Shown here: positions 56,899 to 64,000 of the stretch, piece after piece
Layout: each line of letters opens with the position of its first letter
Numbering within the stretch: position 1 is the stretch's first letter
DNA from: Leptospira idonii
Lineage (GTDB): Bacteria; Spirochaetota; Leptospiria; Leptospirales; Leptospiraceae
DNA length: 64,000 nt
Assembly (NCBI RefSeq): GCF_004770995.1
Contig: NZ_RQHW01000003.1
Location: 1 to 64,000, forward strand
Direction: 5' to 3'
Position numbers and translations under genes: made by a program
Notes under the pieces: model-generated
Database searches by the model: none
Told to the model about the DNA's origin: nothing
The model's input: the letters and a program-made list of their open reading frames with translations, nothing else

Positions 56899-58884
56899 AT
56901 GCAAAACGACAACTTTAACAGACAATTTAGGCTTCTTATCGCCATCTTCATCAGCTTCGCACTTTGGATGGGGATCAATTATCTTTTCTTTCCCCAAAAA
57001 CCGAAGCCGAAAAAGAACGATCCTACTACAAACACGATTCAAGAGAACAAAAACGGTACAGAAACTAAAAAAGATCCTGCGTCTGTTAAAGAAACCAAAG
57101 TAGAAACCGCTTCCGAAAAACCACTAGCAGTTGTTAAAGCGGAAGACATCAAAACTTATTCCATCAAAACCGATTCTTTCTTAGTAAAATTTTCAAGCCT
57201 CGGCGGAAGAATCACGGAATACTACATCAGAAATCACAAAGAACCGGACGGTTCCGATTTCGTAATCGCCAGAGACCCTAAATTCGAAATCAATTTCGAC
57301 GGACAAGTAGAACGTGCGGTAGAACTCAGCCGCTACCAAGGTTTCGACTTCAACCTAATCGAAGACAAAGAAACAATCCCTTTCTCTCCTTATAATAAGA
57401 TCAACTTCGCTTCCTCTTACGATGACGCAACAAAAACGATCGTCTTCGAAGCTCCTTCGTTAGATGGTAAATATTCGATCCAAAAAAGATTTCAGTTTTT
57501 TCCTTCAGAGAACTATTTCAAATTCAATTTGGTTTTGAAAAACCTCACTAAGGATACGATCACTCTTTCTTCCTCCAATTCGGATATTTATTTCCGATCT
57601 TTCGGTTCTCTCGGGCCTCTCCTCAAAAACAGAGAAGATTTCAACGACAGAGACGTAGCTCACTACTTTCGTTATTTCTTCCTAGATGGAAACTTCAAAG
57701 ACTATGTGGACGGAGCTCCTGCTTCCGGTTTCTTCGACGGAATCGGTTCTTGGTTCGGTGGCCTCTTCGGAACCAAAGAAAAGAAAGATGAAAGATTCGA
57801 AGTGAAAAAAGGTTCCGAAGACAAAGTAGACTTTGTAGGTTCCGGAAGCCGTTATTTCATCGGAGTTCTGGATCCGATCGGGGACAAACCGTCCGGTGTT
57901 CTTTTGGACAACCGCAAAGACAATGAAACAGGCGTTTTGCTAACTTATGACAACTGGAAACTAGGACCAGGAGAAGAAATCAAACTAGACTTCGCCGCTT
58001 ACGTGGGAGTGAGAGAACTGGACGGAACCGCTTTCCGTAACAACAATCTTGATCCTAAAGTCACTCCTTCTTCTCCTTTCGCAGGTCTCAGTGAGTCTTT
58101 GGATAAATCCTTCAACCAAGGGATCACAACTCCTCTTAGAAACGGAATCATCTGGATCTTAAAGAAAATTTATCTGGTAGTTCCTAATTACGGTTGGGCG
58201 ATCGTAATCTTCGCAATTCTTTTCAAACTGGCTTTTTATCCGCTGAACAAAAAACAGGCGGAGTCCATGAAAAAGATGCAGGAGCTTTCTCCTCAAATCA
58301 AGGCAATCAACGAAAAGTATGCCGACGATCCGAAACTCAAACAGGAAAAAACCCTGGAGTTGTACAGAAAGAACGGAACCAATCCTATGTCGGGTTGTTT
58401 ACCGATGTTGGTTCAAATTCCCATCTTCATCGCTCTATATACCGCATTCTCCGACACGGTCGATCTTTGGCATTCTCCATTCCTTTGGATCCAGGATCTA
58501 AGCGAGCCGGACACTATTTTTAGAACTCCTAAAATCGCTCTTTTAGGTGCTTCTTTCGCAATCAATGTTCTGCCTCTCATCATGGTGGCGACCCAAATCG
58601 TTCAATCCAAAATGACCACCGTCAATGCAACCGATCCGAATCAAAAGATGATGTTGTATTTTATGCCTGTGATCATGCTGTATTTCTTCTGGTCCATGCC
58701 GGCAGGGGTCACTATGTATTGGACCATGCAGAACATTTTGTCCATCGTTCAACAGCTTTATACGAATAAATTCGGCTCCAGCAAAAAGGATGCTCTTGCA
58801 GCAAACAATGCGAATACGGCCGGAACCAAAGAGGTTCCCGTTTCCAAGAACGGTTTCAGAACCAAACCTAAAAATAAAAAATGA
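56899..58884 (+). CDS. yidC: Membrane protein insertase YidC
   Basis: 661 residues, the long Gram-negative form: TM1 at about 10-28, a large periplasmic beta-supersandwich domain (about 75-400) and a C-terminal five-helix core with [41 protein letters not shown] and [18 protein letters not shown]. The C-terminal tail is Lys-rich (FRTKPKNKK). Inserts inner-membrane proteins alone or with Sec. Confidence 0.97.
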   Translation: MQNDNFNRQFRLLIAIFISFALWMGINYLFFPQKPKPKKNDPTTNTIQENKNGTETKKDPASVKETKVETASEKPLAVVKAEDIKTYSIKTDSFLVKFSSLGGRITEYYIRNHKEPDGSDFVIARDPKFEINFDGQVERAVELSRYQGFDFNLIEDKETIPFSPYNKINFASSYDDATKTIVFEAPSLDGKYSIQKRFQFFPSENYFKFNLVLKNLTKDTITLSSSNSDIYFRSFGSLGPLLKNREDFNDRDVAHYFRYFFLDGNFKDYVDGAPASGFFDGIGSWFGGLFGTKEKKDERFEVKKGSEDKVDFVGSGSRYFIGVLDPIGDKPSGVLLDNRKDNETGVLLTYDNWKLGPGEEIKLDFAAYVGVRELDGTAFRNNNLDPKVTPSSPFAGLSESLDKSFNQGITTPLRNGIIWILKKIYLVVPNYGWAIVIFAILFKLAFYPLNKKQAESMKKMQELSPQIKAINEKYADDPKLKQEKTLELYRKNGTNPMSGCLPMLVQIPIFIALYTAFSDTVDLWHSPFLWIQDLSEPDTIFRTPKIALLGASFAINVLPLIMVATQIVQSKMTTVNATDPNQKMMLYFMPVIMLYFFWSMPAGVTMYWTMQNILSIVQQLYTNKFGSSKKDALAANNANTAGTKEVPVSKNGFRTKPKNKK

Positions 58885-58911
58885 AATCATTGTCTAACAA
58901 GGAAGACCATA

Positions 58912-59634
58912 ATGAATAATTACATCTTTGAAGCAGAAGGAAAAAGCAAATCGGAAGCGGAAGAATACACTTTAGAAACCCTCAGGTTGGAACCGGGGGA
59001 TCTGAAATTCGAAGTAGTCGATTCCGGTAAATCCGGCTTTTTAGGAATCACCCAAAAGAAACCTGCCGTTGTACGCGCGTTTGTTGCCAACAACGACATC
59101 CCATCCGAAAAAATCATTCACGGTGTCATCATCACCATCCTGAAAAAAATGGGAATCCCTGCAGAAGTAGTGGGAATGGGAGACGTAGACGGTAAAGTTT
59201 ACGTGGAACTTACCAGCAAAGAATCGGGACTCATCATCGGAAAAAGAGGAGCTACACTCGACTCTCTTCAGTTCCTAGTGAACTTGATGGTAGAGCCTCG
59301 CATCCGCCACAATCGTAAAATCGTTTTAGACATCGAATCCTACCGTGACAAAAGAGAACTTTCTCTCATTCGTTTGGCGAAATCCATCGCTGCTTCCGTC
59401 ATCAAAACGGGACGTTCCAAACTTTTGGATCCGATGAATCCTTTCGAAAGAAGAATCGTACACATGGCCATCCAAGAAGACGAAAGAGTATTCACTCGTT
59501 CCGAAGGAAACGGCACTTTCAAAAGAGTTCGTGTGATTTCCGCAAAAGACAAACATAAGTACAAAGATCTGGAAGATCCGTCTAAAAAAGGTCTTCCTGT
59601 GGAAGACTTTGCGGATTCAGAAGAGCTTGATTGA
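58912..59634 (+). CDS. khpB: KhpB/Jag RNA-binding protein
   Basis: 240 residues. N-terminal Jag domain (about 1-50: [38 protein letters not shown]), KH domain with [19 protein letters not shown] (about 105-125), and R3H domain ([24 protein letters not shown]). Conserved partner of yidC; binds RNA and affects cell-wall growth in Gram-positives. Its end overlaps the mnmE start. Confidence 0.95.
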   Translation: MNNYIFEAEGKSKSEAEEYTLETLRLEPGDLKFEVVDSGKSGFLGITQKKPAVVRAFVANNDIPSEKIIHGVIITILKKMGIPAEVVGMGDVDGKVYVELTSKESGLIIGKRGATLDSLQFLVNLMVEPRIRHNRKIVLDIESYRDKRELSLIRLAKSIAASVIKTGRSKLLDPMNPFERRIVHMAIQEDERVFTRSEGNGTFKRVRVISAKDKHKYKDLEDPSKKGLPVEDFADSEELD

Positions 59635-61012
59635 TACAATAGCAGCACTCTCTACCGCAACTGCCCCCGGAGCGATCGGCATCCTCCGGGTTTCGGGCAA
59701 AAACACTCTCTCCATCGCCACTTCCCTTTTATTTAAAAACAAAACTCCTCTTACCGAATCCTACATCCAAGAGAATAAACGACAGGCGATTCTTTGCGAT
59801 TTCGTCTTTGAAAATAAACCGATCGATCAGATCGTTTTTCTTTACTTTCCGGCACCTAACTCTTATACAGGTGAAGATTTGGGAGAGTTCCATCTGCACG
59901 GAAATCCCATACTTCTGAAGTCGGCACTCTCCGCCATCTTCCAAAAGGGAGCAAGACCTGCGACCCAAGGCGAGTTTACGAAACGTGCCTTTCTCAACGG
60001 AAAACTTTCTCTCACAGCCGCAGAAGCCATCGGGAGACTCATTGAATCCAGATCCCGTTACGAACTGGAGTTAGCTCAAAAGAACGTATTCGGAGAAATT
60101 TCTCAACTCTCTTCCAAAATCAGAAGCGATCTCATCTCTCTCAAAGCCGAATGCGAAGCGGAGATCGATTTTTCAACGGAAGATCTTACCTTTGAAAGTT
60201 TGGATCAAAGAAAAAACAGAATGATCTCCCTCAGAGATCTTTGTTCCACCTTACTCAAAAATTCAGAAAGAGCGCAAAAGATGATTTTGCAGTCCACAGT
60301 CGTTCTCTTTGGAGCACCTAACACCGGAAAATCGAGTCTTATGAACCTTCTGATCGGAAAAGACAGATCCATCATCTCAGACATTCCTGGAACCACTAGG
60401 GACTATATTGCAGAAGAAATTTCCCTCGACGGACTTCCCATTCGACTTGTAGACACTGCGGGGATCAGAGAAACAAAAGATACAATCGAAAAAATGGGAA
60501 TCGAAAGAAGCGAAAGAGAAGCGGATTCGGCAAACTTGCGTTTGCTTCTTTTGGACGCTTCTTTGCCTGTCTCTGTTTCCGAATTCATTTCCTTACATAA
60601 GGATCGATTGAACGGTTCCATCTTAGTCGCCAATAAAATAGACATCGCTCATTCAAATTGGAATCCGGAAGAATGGAAAAAATCTTCCGAGTCATTCGGA
60701 TTCCAATTGGTGGAAATTTCCTGCAGATCCAAAGAAGGGATCAGCGAACTTCTAGTCAGTTTGAAACAAAGATTGAGTTCTGCGGAAAATACGGAAGATG
60801 TGGTTTTGCTGGAAGAAAGACAAGCCTTCCACATCACAGCGATTAAAAACCACCTAAGCGAAGCCATTCGTTTGTTGGAATCTTCCGCCCCTGCGGAAAT
60901 TTATATTCAAGAAATCAATTATGCCCTGCATGAAATAGGCGAAGTGAACGGTCATGTGGACAATGAAGAAATTTTAGGGCGTATTTTCAGCAAGTTCTGC
61001 GTAGGAAAATAA
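59609..61012 (+). CDS. mnmE: tRNA modification GTPase MnmE
   Basis: 467 residues from TTG 59609 (a second TTG at 59627 is nearly as good). N-terminal tetrahydrofolate-binding domain ([22 protein letters not shown]), helical domain, then G domain with [32 protein letters not shown] and NKID, and C-terminal FCVGK with the essential cysteine. With MnmG it forms the 5-carboxymethylaminomethyl group on wobble uridine. mnmG is not visible here. Confidence 0.97.
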   Translation: MRIQKSLIDTIAALSTATAPGAIGILRVSGKNTLSIATSLLFKNKTPLTESYIQENKRQAILCDFVFENKPIDQIVFLYFPAPNSYTGEDLGEFHLHGNPILLKSALSAIFQKGARPATQGEFTKRAFLNGKLSLTAAEAIGRLIESRSRYELELAQKNVFGEISQLSSKIRSDLISLKAECEAEIDFSTEDLTFESLDQRKNRMISLRDLCSTLLKNSERAQKMILQSTVVLFGAPNTGKSSLMNLLIGKDRSIISDIPGTTRDYIAEEISLDGLPIRLVDTAGIRETKDTIEKMGIERSEREADSANLRLLLLDASLPVSVSEFISLHKDRLNGSILVANKIDIAHSNWNPEEWKKSSESFGFQLVEISCRSKEGISELLVSLKQRLSSAENTEDVVLLEERQAFHITAIKNHLSEAIRLLESSAPAEIYIQEINYALHEIGEVNGHVDNEEILGRIFSKFCVGK

Positions 61013-61093
61013 TCTTTCGAACCACTGAATTTTCTATTGTCGAATCTACGAACGGGTCTCAAATTGAGTCCACAATCATTCAGAGGTAGACAA

Positions 61094-61327
61094 ATGAAAA
61101 AAATCCTAGCTGTACTTGCTATTTTCTCCTTCACAACTTTCGGCGTTTTCGCTCAAACCGCACCTGAAGCGGACGAAGAGCCTACAATGCAAAACGAAGA
61201 AACCGAAACAGTAAAACCTGAAAAAGCGGACAAAGAGAAAAAGAACAACAAAAAGAACGAGAAAAAAGGTAAAAAAGAAAAGAAAGGCAAAAAAGGAAAA
61301 AAATCTAAGAAGAAAAAATCCGAATAA
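61094..61327 (+). CDS. Small secreted lysine-rich protein
   Basis: 77 residues. Signal peptide with cleavage expected after V-F-A (about residue 20), then an acidic stretch (EADEEPTMQNEETETVKPE) and a C-terminal half almost entirely of Lys, Gly, Asn and Glu. GAGG lies ten bases before the ATG, and a strong terminator follows. Similar Lys-rich exported peptides occur widely; function unknown, perhaps nucleic-acid or envelope-polymer binding. Confidence 0.75.
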   Translation: MKKILAVLAIFSFTTFGVFAQTAPEADEEPTMQNEETETVKPEKADKEKKNNKKNEKKGKKEKKGKKGKKSKKKKSE

Positions 61328-61344
61328 GGTTTTTGCCATAAACC

Positions 61345-61370
61345 AAACCCCTGTCCCTCAGGGGTTTTTT
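61345..61370 (+). terminator. Intrinsic terminator after the lysine-rich gene
   Basis: AAACCCCTG (61345-61353) pairs with CAGGGGTTT (61359-61367) around TCCCT, followed by TTT and ATTTTC. Perfect nine-base stem. Confidence 0.9.
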
Positions 61371-61417
61371 ATTTTCATTCCGTCCTTATAACAAAACCGA
61401 AACGACCGGTGCTCATC

Positions 61418-63019
61418 ATGAATCCAACTAAATCACTTTTAATGTTTATCCTAATACCATCTTTTCTTTGTTTGTCGGGAGCCGGCTGCATTCTGAAGGA
61501 TTGGTCCAAAGAGAAATTGGATCCTGTGACTTTATCCTTAATTTTAAAATTGGAAAACCTTCCCGCACTCGTAGCCAAAGAAAAGTTAGGTTTCAAAATC
61601 AGCGTCTATCATTGTACTGATCAGGAATTAAAATCGTATCAAATCCAGCCGAAAAAAAACATTCCTAACTGTTTAAAGAATCCGAAAGTCAGCCAACATG
61701 CAATTACTCCCAAGGAAACGAACATTTCCCTTTATATGACGGATGATTGGTCCCATCTTTCCATGGAACTGACAGGGATCGATGCGATCAAAGGAATGTA
61801 TTCTCCAGGCCACAATCCATATTGGATCCGCAACCTAGGAGACGGTCAGGATTTTTCCATAGAACATACGTTCAAGTTCACCTCACAAGAAAATATGATT
61901 CCTGACGGGATTCAAAAGAAACTAGCGGAATCTTTTTCTCCCATTTTAGTCTATCATAAGAACAAAAAGGTGCTTCCTACCAACCTGGAAAAACATTACC
62001 CTCAATTCTCTGCGGAAGAATACCCTCTTCCCGAAAGAGACATCCGCAGATTTTCCGTCCGACAAGAATCCGGAAAATATTTGGTTCTTTCCGATGAAAA
62101 GGCGAACAAAGGAGACACTCATCTTTACTATCATGTTCGTTATGCAAAGTCTACAGTGTCAGGAACACAAAGAGAAGCCCTTCCCGGGTTCCGAGACAAT
62201 TGGAACTATTGGTATGAGGAAGCAAACGGAGATATGGTGGTCTCCTATTGGATTTGGTACGACCAAAACGAAGGCCCTACCAGCTTCGGAAACGTGCACC
62301 AAGGCGATTTGGAATCATATTCGATTTTGGTTTCTAAAGAAGGAACTCCCAAAAGAATCCTTCTCACAGGACATGATCACGTCCTTTTAGACACATCTTT
62401 CCAAAACATAAACTCTCTTATGGGACACCCGATTCTGTACGTCGCCAAAGGTAACAAAGGCGCGGACGGAGGGAATCCCACATCAGCTTACGGAGGTTAT
62501 ACCGTAAAACTGGATGCAGGAAATTTTTTATTCAATTGGATCTCCGATCCGGAAGATATTTTTCCCAACTTTGATCCTGCCCTTTCCGTTCTGATCGTAC
62601 CGGCGGAAATGGATGCTTCTCTTTTTGAAAAAGTAAAGATCGGATCAGGAAAAGACCAAGAGACTCGTTATGTGGACGCACGTAAGATGATTTTAAAAAG
62701 AATCGTGAAATTGGTCGCATGGGAAGAACCAGGCTGGATCAATCAAAAGGCGGACAAAGACCCGGATGGAAATCACGAAACAGCCGCCGACATTGAAAAG
62801 TTTTTGAAATTCGACGGACGCCTTGGCAAACATCCTAGAAAAACAATGGCTTGGACGGAGTTGAAACAATACGGAGAATCTCCTGAAAATGCCCCTTTCA
62901 AAACGAACATAGAACAACACTATAGCTTCGAAAGCCCCCGCACAGACAGGAGCCACACCGATCGCTTAGGAGATTACGGGCCTAAATGGCTGGGAGATGC
63001 AAAAACTCCTCAAAATTGA
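61418..63019 (+). CDS. Vps62-like lipoprotein
   Basis: 533 residues with signal ending L-S-G-A-G-C (C24). The C-terminal two thirds resemble the Vps62 family: SPILVYHKNKKVLPTN, WIWYDQNEGPTSFGNVHQGDLESYSILV, and GHPILYVAKGNKG, followed by EDIFPNFDPALSVL. These strands suggest a beta-sandwich surface protein. An upstream GTG at 61409 is possible, but the ATG gives a cleaner signal. Its last codons form part of a hairpin that serves as terminator of the convergent ankyrin gene. Confidence 0.72.
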   Translation: MNPTKSLLMFILIPSFLCLSGAGCILKDWSKEKLDPVTLSLILKLENLPALVAKEKLGFKISVYHCTDQELKSYQIQPKKNIPNCLKNPKVSQHAITPKETNISLYMTDDWSHLSMELTGIDAIKGMYSPGHNPYWIRNLGDGQDFSIEHTFKFTSQENMIPDGIQKKLAESFSPILVYHKNKKVLPTNLEKHYPQFSAEEYPLPERDIRRFSVRQESGKYLVLSDEKANKGDTHLYYHVRYAKSTVSGTQREALPGFRDNWNYWYEEANGDMVVSYWIWYDQNEGPTSFGNVHQGDLESYSILVSKEGTPKRILLTGHDHVLLDTSFQNINSLMGHPILYVAKGNKGADGGNPTSAYGGYTVKLDAGNFLFNWISDPEDIFPNFDPALSVLIVPAEMDASLFEKVKIGSGKDQETRYVDARKMILKRIVKLVAWEEPGWINQKADKDPDGNHETAADIEKFLKFDGRLGKHPRKTMAWTELKQYGESPENAPFKTNIEQHYSFESPRTDRSHTDRLGDYGPKWLGDAKTPQN

Positions 63020-63025
63020 GGAGTT
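63001..63025 (-). terminator. Terminator of the ankyrin gene, inside the 3' end of the lipoprotein gene
   Basis: AACTCCTCAA (63004-63013) pairs perfectly with TTGAGGAGTT (63016-63025), loop AA. On the minus strand TTTTT follows. The hairpin contains the stop codons of both convergent genes. Confidence 0.8.
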
Positions 63026-63942
63026 CAAACCAAATCGGATAGTTTTGCTCCAACTAACTCTGCTTGTGTGAGAGGTTTTTCCGTTTTCAAATAGAGAAGA
63101 ACCTCTTCCCATTTGATTTTATCTTTTTCCTGATCTAACGATTTTAACCTTTGGTACAATTCTTTTTTCCAGATTTTAAACGAATGATGGAATTTCTCTC
63201 GATCGAAAAGGCGAGTGATTGATTCCCCTTCACCACCGTACACGAATAAGTTGGCTCCCGCTTTCAAAAGAAGTTCCAAAGATTCGGTAGCATCCGCTTC
63301 CGCCGCCAGAAACAAAGCGGTATTTCCCGATTCGTCCTTCTCCTCCAAAGGAAAAGAATGTTCCAAAAGAAATCGCAAAACATCAATTAGGTTTCTTTCC
63401 GAAGAAAGATGGAGGCCGTTTTTTCCTTCTCCGTCCTTTTCGAACTTCACATGAGGGAAGGATTCCCATAAAGAAGTCACGAAATCGGAATTTCCGGAAA
63501 CAACCGCTTCCAAAAATACGCTGCGGCCCTCTTCGTTTCGAAGAGATATGTTTTCTAAATTCAAAAGATCGAATGTATGTTCCCATACATCTTCGTTCTC
63601 AGATTGAATGACGGAATGAAAGACCGTATTGCCGGATTTATCTCTCGTTAATAGGTGTTCCGACCCGCTCCATAAATTCTTTTTAGACAATAATATCTCG
63701 ATGAAAGAAGTTTTATTCTGAGAAAGTAAATCTTGGAATACGGAGCCTCCCGTTCGATGGGGATACAAGGGATCTGCTCCCGTTTCCAAAGCCAAGGAAA
63801 ACAAATCCAAATTGTCCATTTTTAAAATCCAAGCGAGAGGAGTGATTCCGTAAGAATCCAATTCGTTCGGATTTTCCCCTTCTTCTATCGCTTGTTTCCA
63901 ATCTTCCGAAGAGCCGGATTTGATGATGTCTATTAAATTCAA
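63025..63942 (-). CDS. Ankyrin-repeat protein
   Basis: 305 residues, no signal peptide. About six to seven ankyrin repeats can be traced (ELDSYGITPLAWILKMDNLDLFSLALETGADP; TRDKSGNTVFHSVIQSEN; RNEEGRSVFLEAVVSGN; EKDESGNTALFLAAEADATESLELLLKAGANL). A helical C-terminal tail follows. The TTG start at 63942 is the only standard start in frame before an upstream TAA. Binds proteins; the partner is unknown. Confidence 0.82.
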   Translation of the reverse strand: MNLIDIIKSGSSEDWKQAIEEGENPNELDSYGITPLAWILKMDNLDLFSLALETGADPLYPHRTGGSVFQDLLSQNKTSFIEILLSKKNLWSGSEHLLTRDKSGNTVFHSVIQSENEDVWEHTFDLLNLENISLRNEEGRSVFLEAVVSGNSDFVTSLWESFPHVKFEKDGEGKNGLHLSSERNLIDVLRFLLEHSFPLEEKDESGNTALFLAAEADATESLELLLKAGANLFVYGGEGESITRLFDREKFHHSFKIWKKELYQRLKSLDQEKDKIKWEEVLLYLKTEKPLTQAELVGAKLSDLV

Positions 63943-64000
63943 ACAGCCTACTTTCTGATTCCGTTCAAAGAAGATCGTATTTGTCTTTTAACGGGAATCG

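Noticed and set aside
56177..61012. Replication origin near rpmH-rnpA-yidC-mnmE
   Set aside because: This block lies near oriC in many bacteria, but no dnaA or dnaN gene and no cluster of DnaA boxes was seen.

Overview
The window reads as chromosomal DNA of a spirochaete of the genus Leptospira. Pointers are the many spirochaete-type lipoprotein signal peptides, an LruC-domain lipoprotein gene, a DUF1574 (Leptospira-enriched) plus MBOAT pair, an SBBP-repeat lipoprotein, frequent TTG starts, and a genome-typical short palindromic intergenic element. Genus-level assignment is inference from gene content; moderately high base composition for the genus would fit a saprophytic or intermediate lineage better than L. 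interrogans. No rRNA, tRNA, insertion sequence, prophage or CRISPR array was recognised.

Layout. 1-1.6 kb: arsenosugar-type radical SAM gene arsS and its AhpD-like partner behind a double palindrome. 1.9-3.4 kb: SBBP-repeat lipoprotein. 3.4-8.0 kb: RND pump with its outer-membrane channel but no membrane-fusion protein. 8.1-10.9 kb: enoyl-CoA hydratase and long-chain acyl-CoA ligase. 11.4-15.4 kb: small proteins, a membrane-anchored MutS-like ATPase, an AsmA-like protein. 15.4-22.6 kb: Yej-like peptide ABC transporter with a CrtC/AttH-like secreted protein and a PP2C/SpoIIE phosphatase, probably one long operon. 23.1-24.6 kb: ispF-nadA. 25.9-27.9 kb: LpoB-like and COG3014-type envelope lipoproteins, convergent with the ftsQ-ftsA-ftsZ division operon (28.0-31.2 kb). 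32.3-34.2 kb: small protein and K+/H+ antiporter. 34.3-38.8 kb: secreted caspase-like protein and a DUF1574/MBOAT acylation pair. 39.0-48.7 kb: recQ, dihydroorotase, GGDEF/EAL protein, pheT, 7TM-phosphatase. 48.7-50.0 kb: Spy-like protein, ECF sigma factor and anti-sigma operon with a recognisable self-promoter. 50.1-55.6 kb: gamma-carbonic anhydrase-like protein, PrsW-like protease plus response regulator, an LruC-domain lipoprotein gene broken by an in-frame TGA, acyl-CoA thioesterase. 56.2-61.0 kb: the rpmH-rnpA-yidD-yidC-khpB-mnmE block. 61.1-63.9 kb: lysine-rich secreted protein, Vps62-like lipoprotein, ankyrin-repeat protein.

The strongest unusual signals are: (i) a 16-bp palindromic element (consensus about TGTGGTACCTCCCACA, either orientation) seen only outside genes, with five copies at 41-54 bp spacing just upstream of rpmH; (ii) rnpA with no ATG, GTG or TTG start; (iii) the LruC-domain gene interrupted by one GGA-to-TGA-like change inside a Gly-Ser repeat; (iv) an envelope-stress type ECF operon that begins with its likely periplasmic sensor; (v) a secreted caspase with an EF-hand-like loop; (vi) a PrsW-like protease carrying a possible PilZ-like tail and paired with a lone receiver protein.
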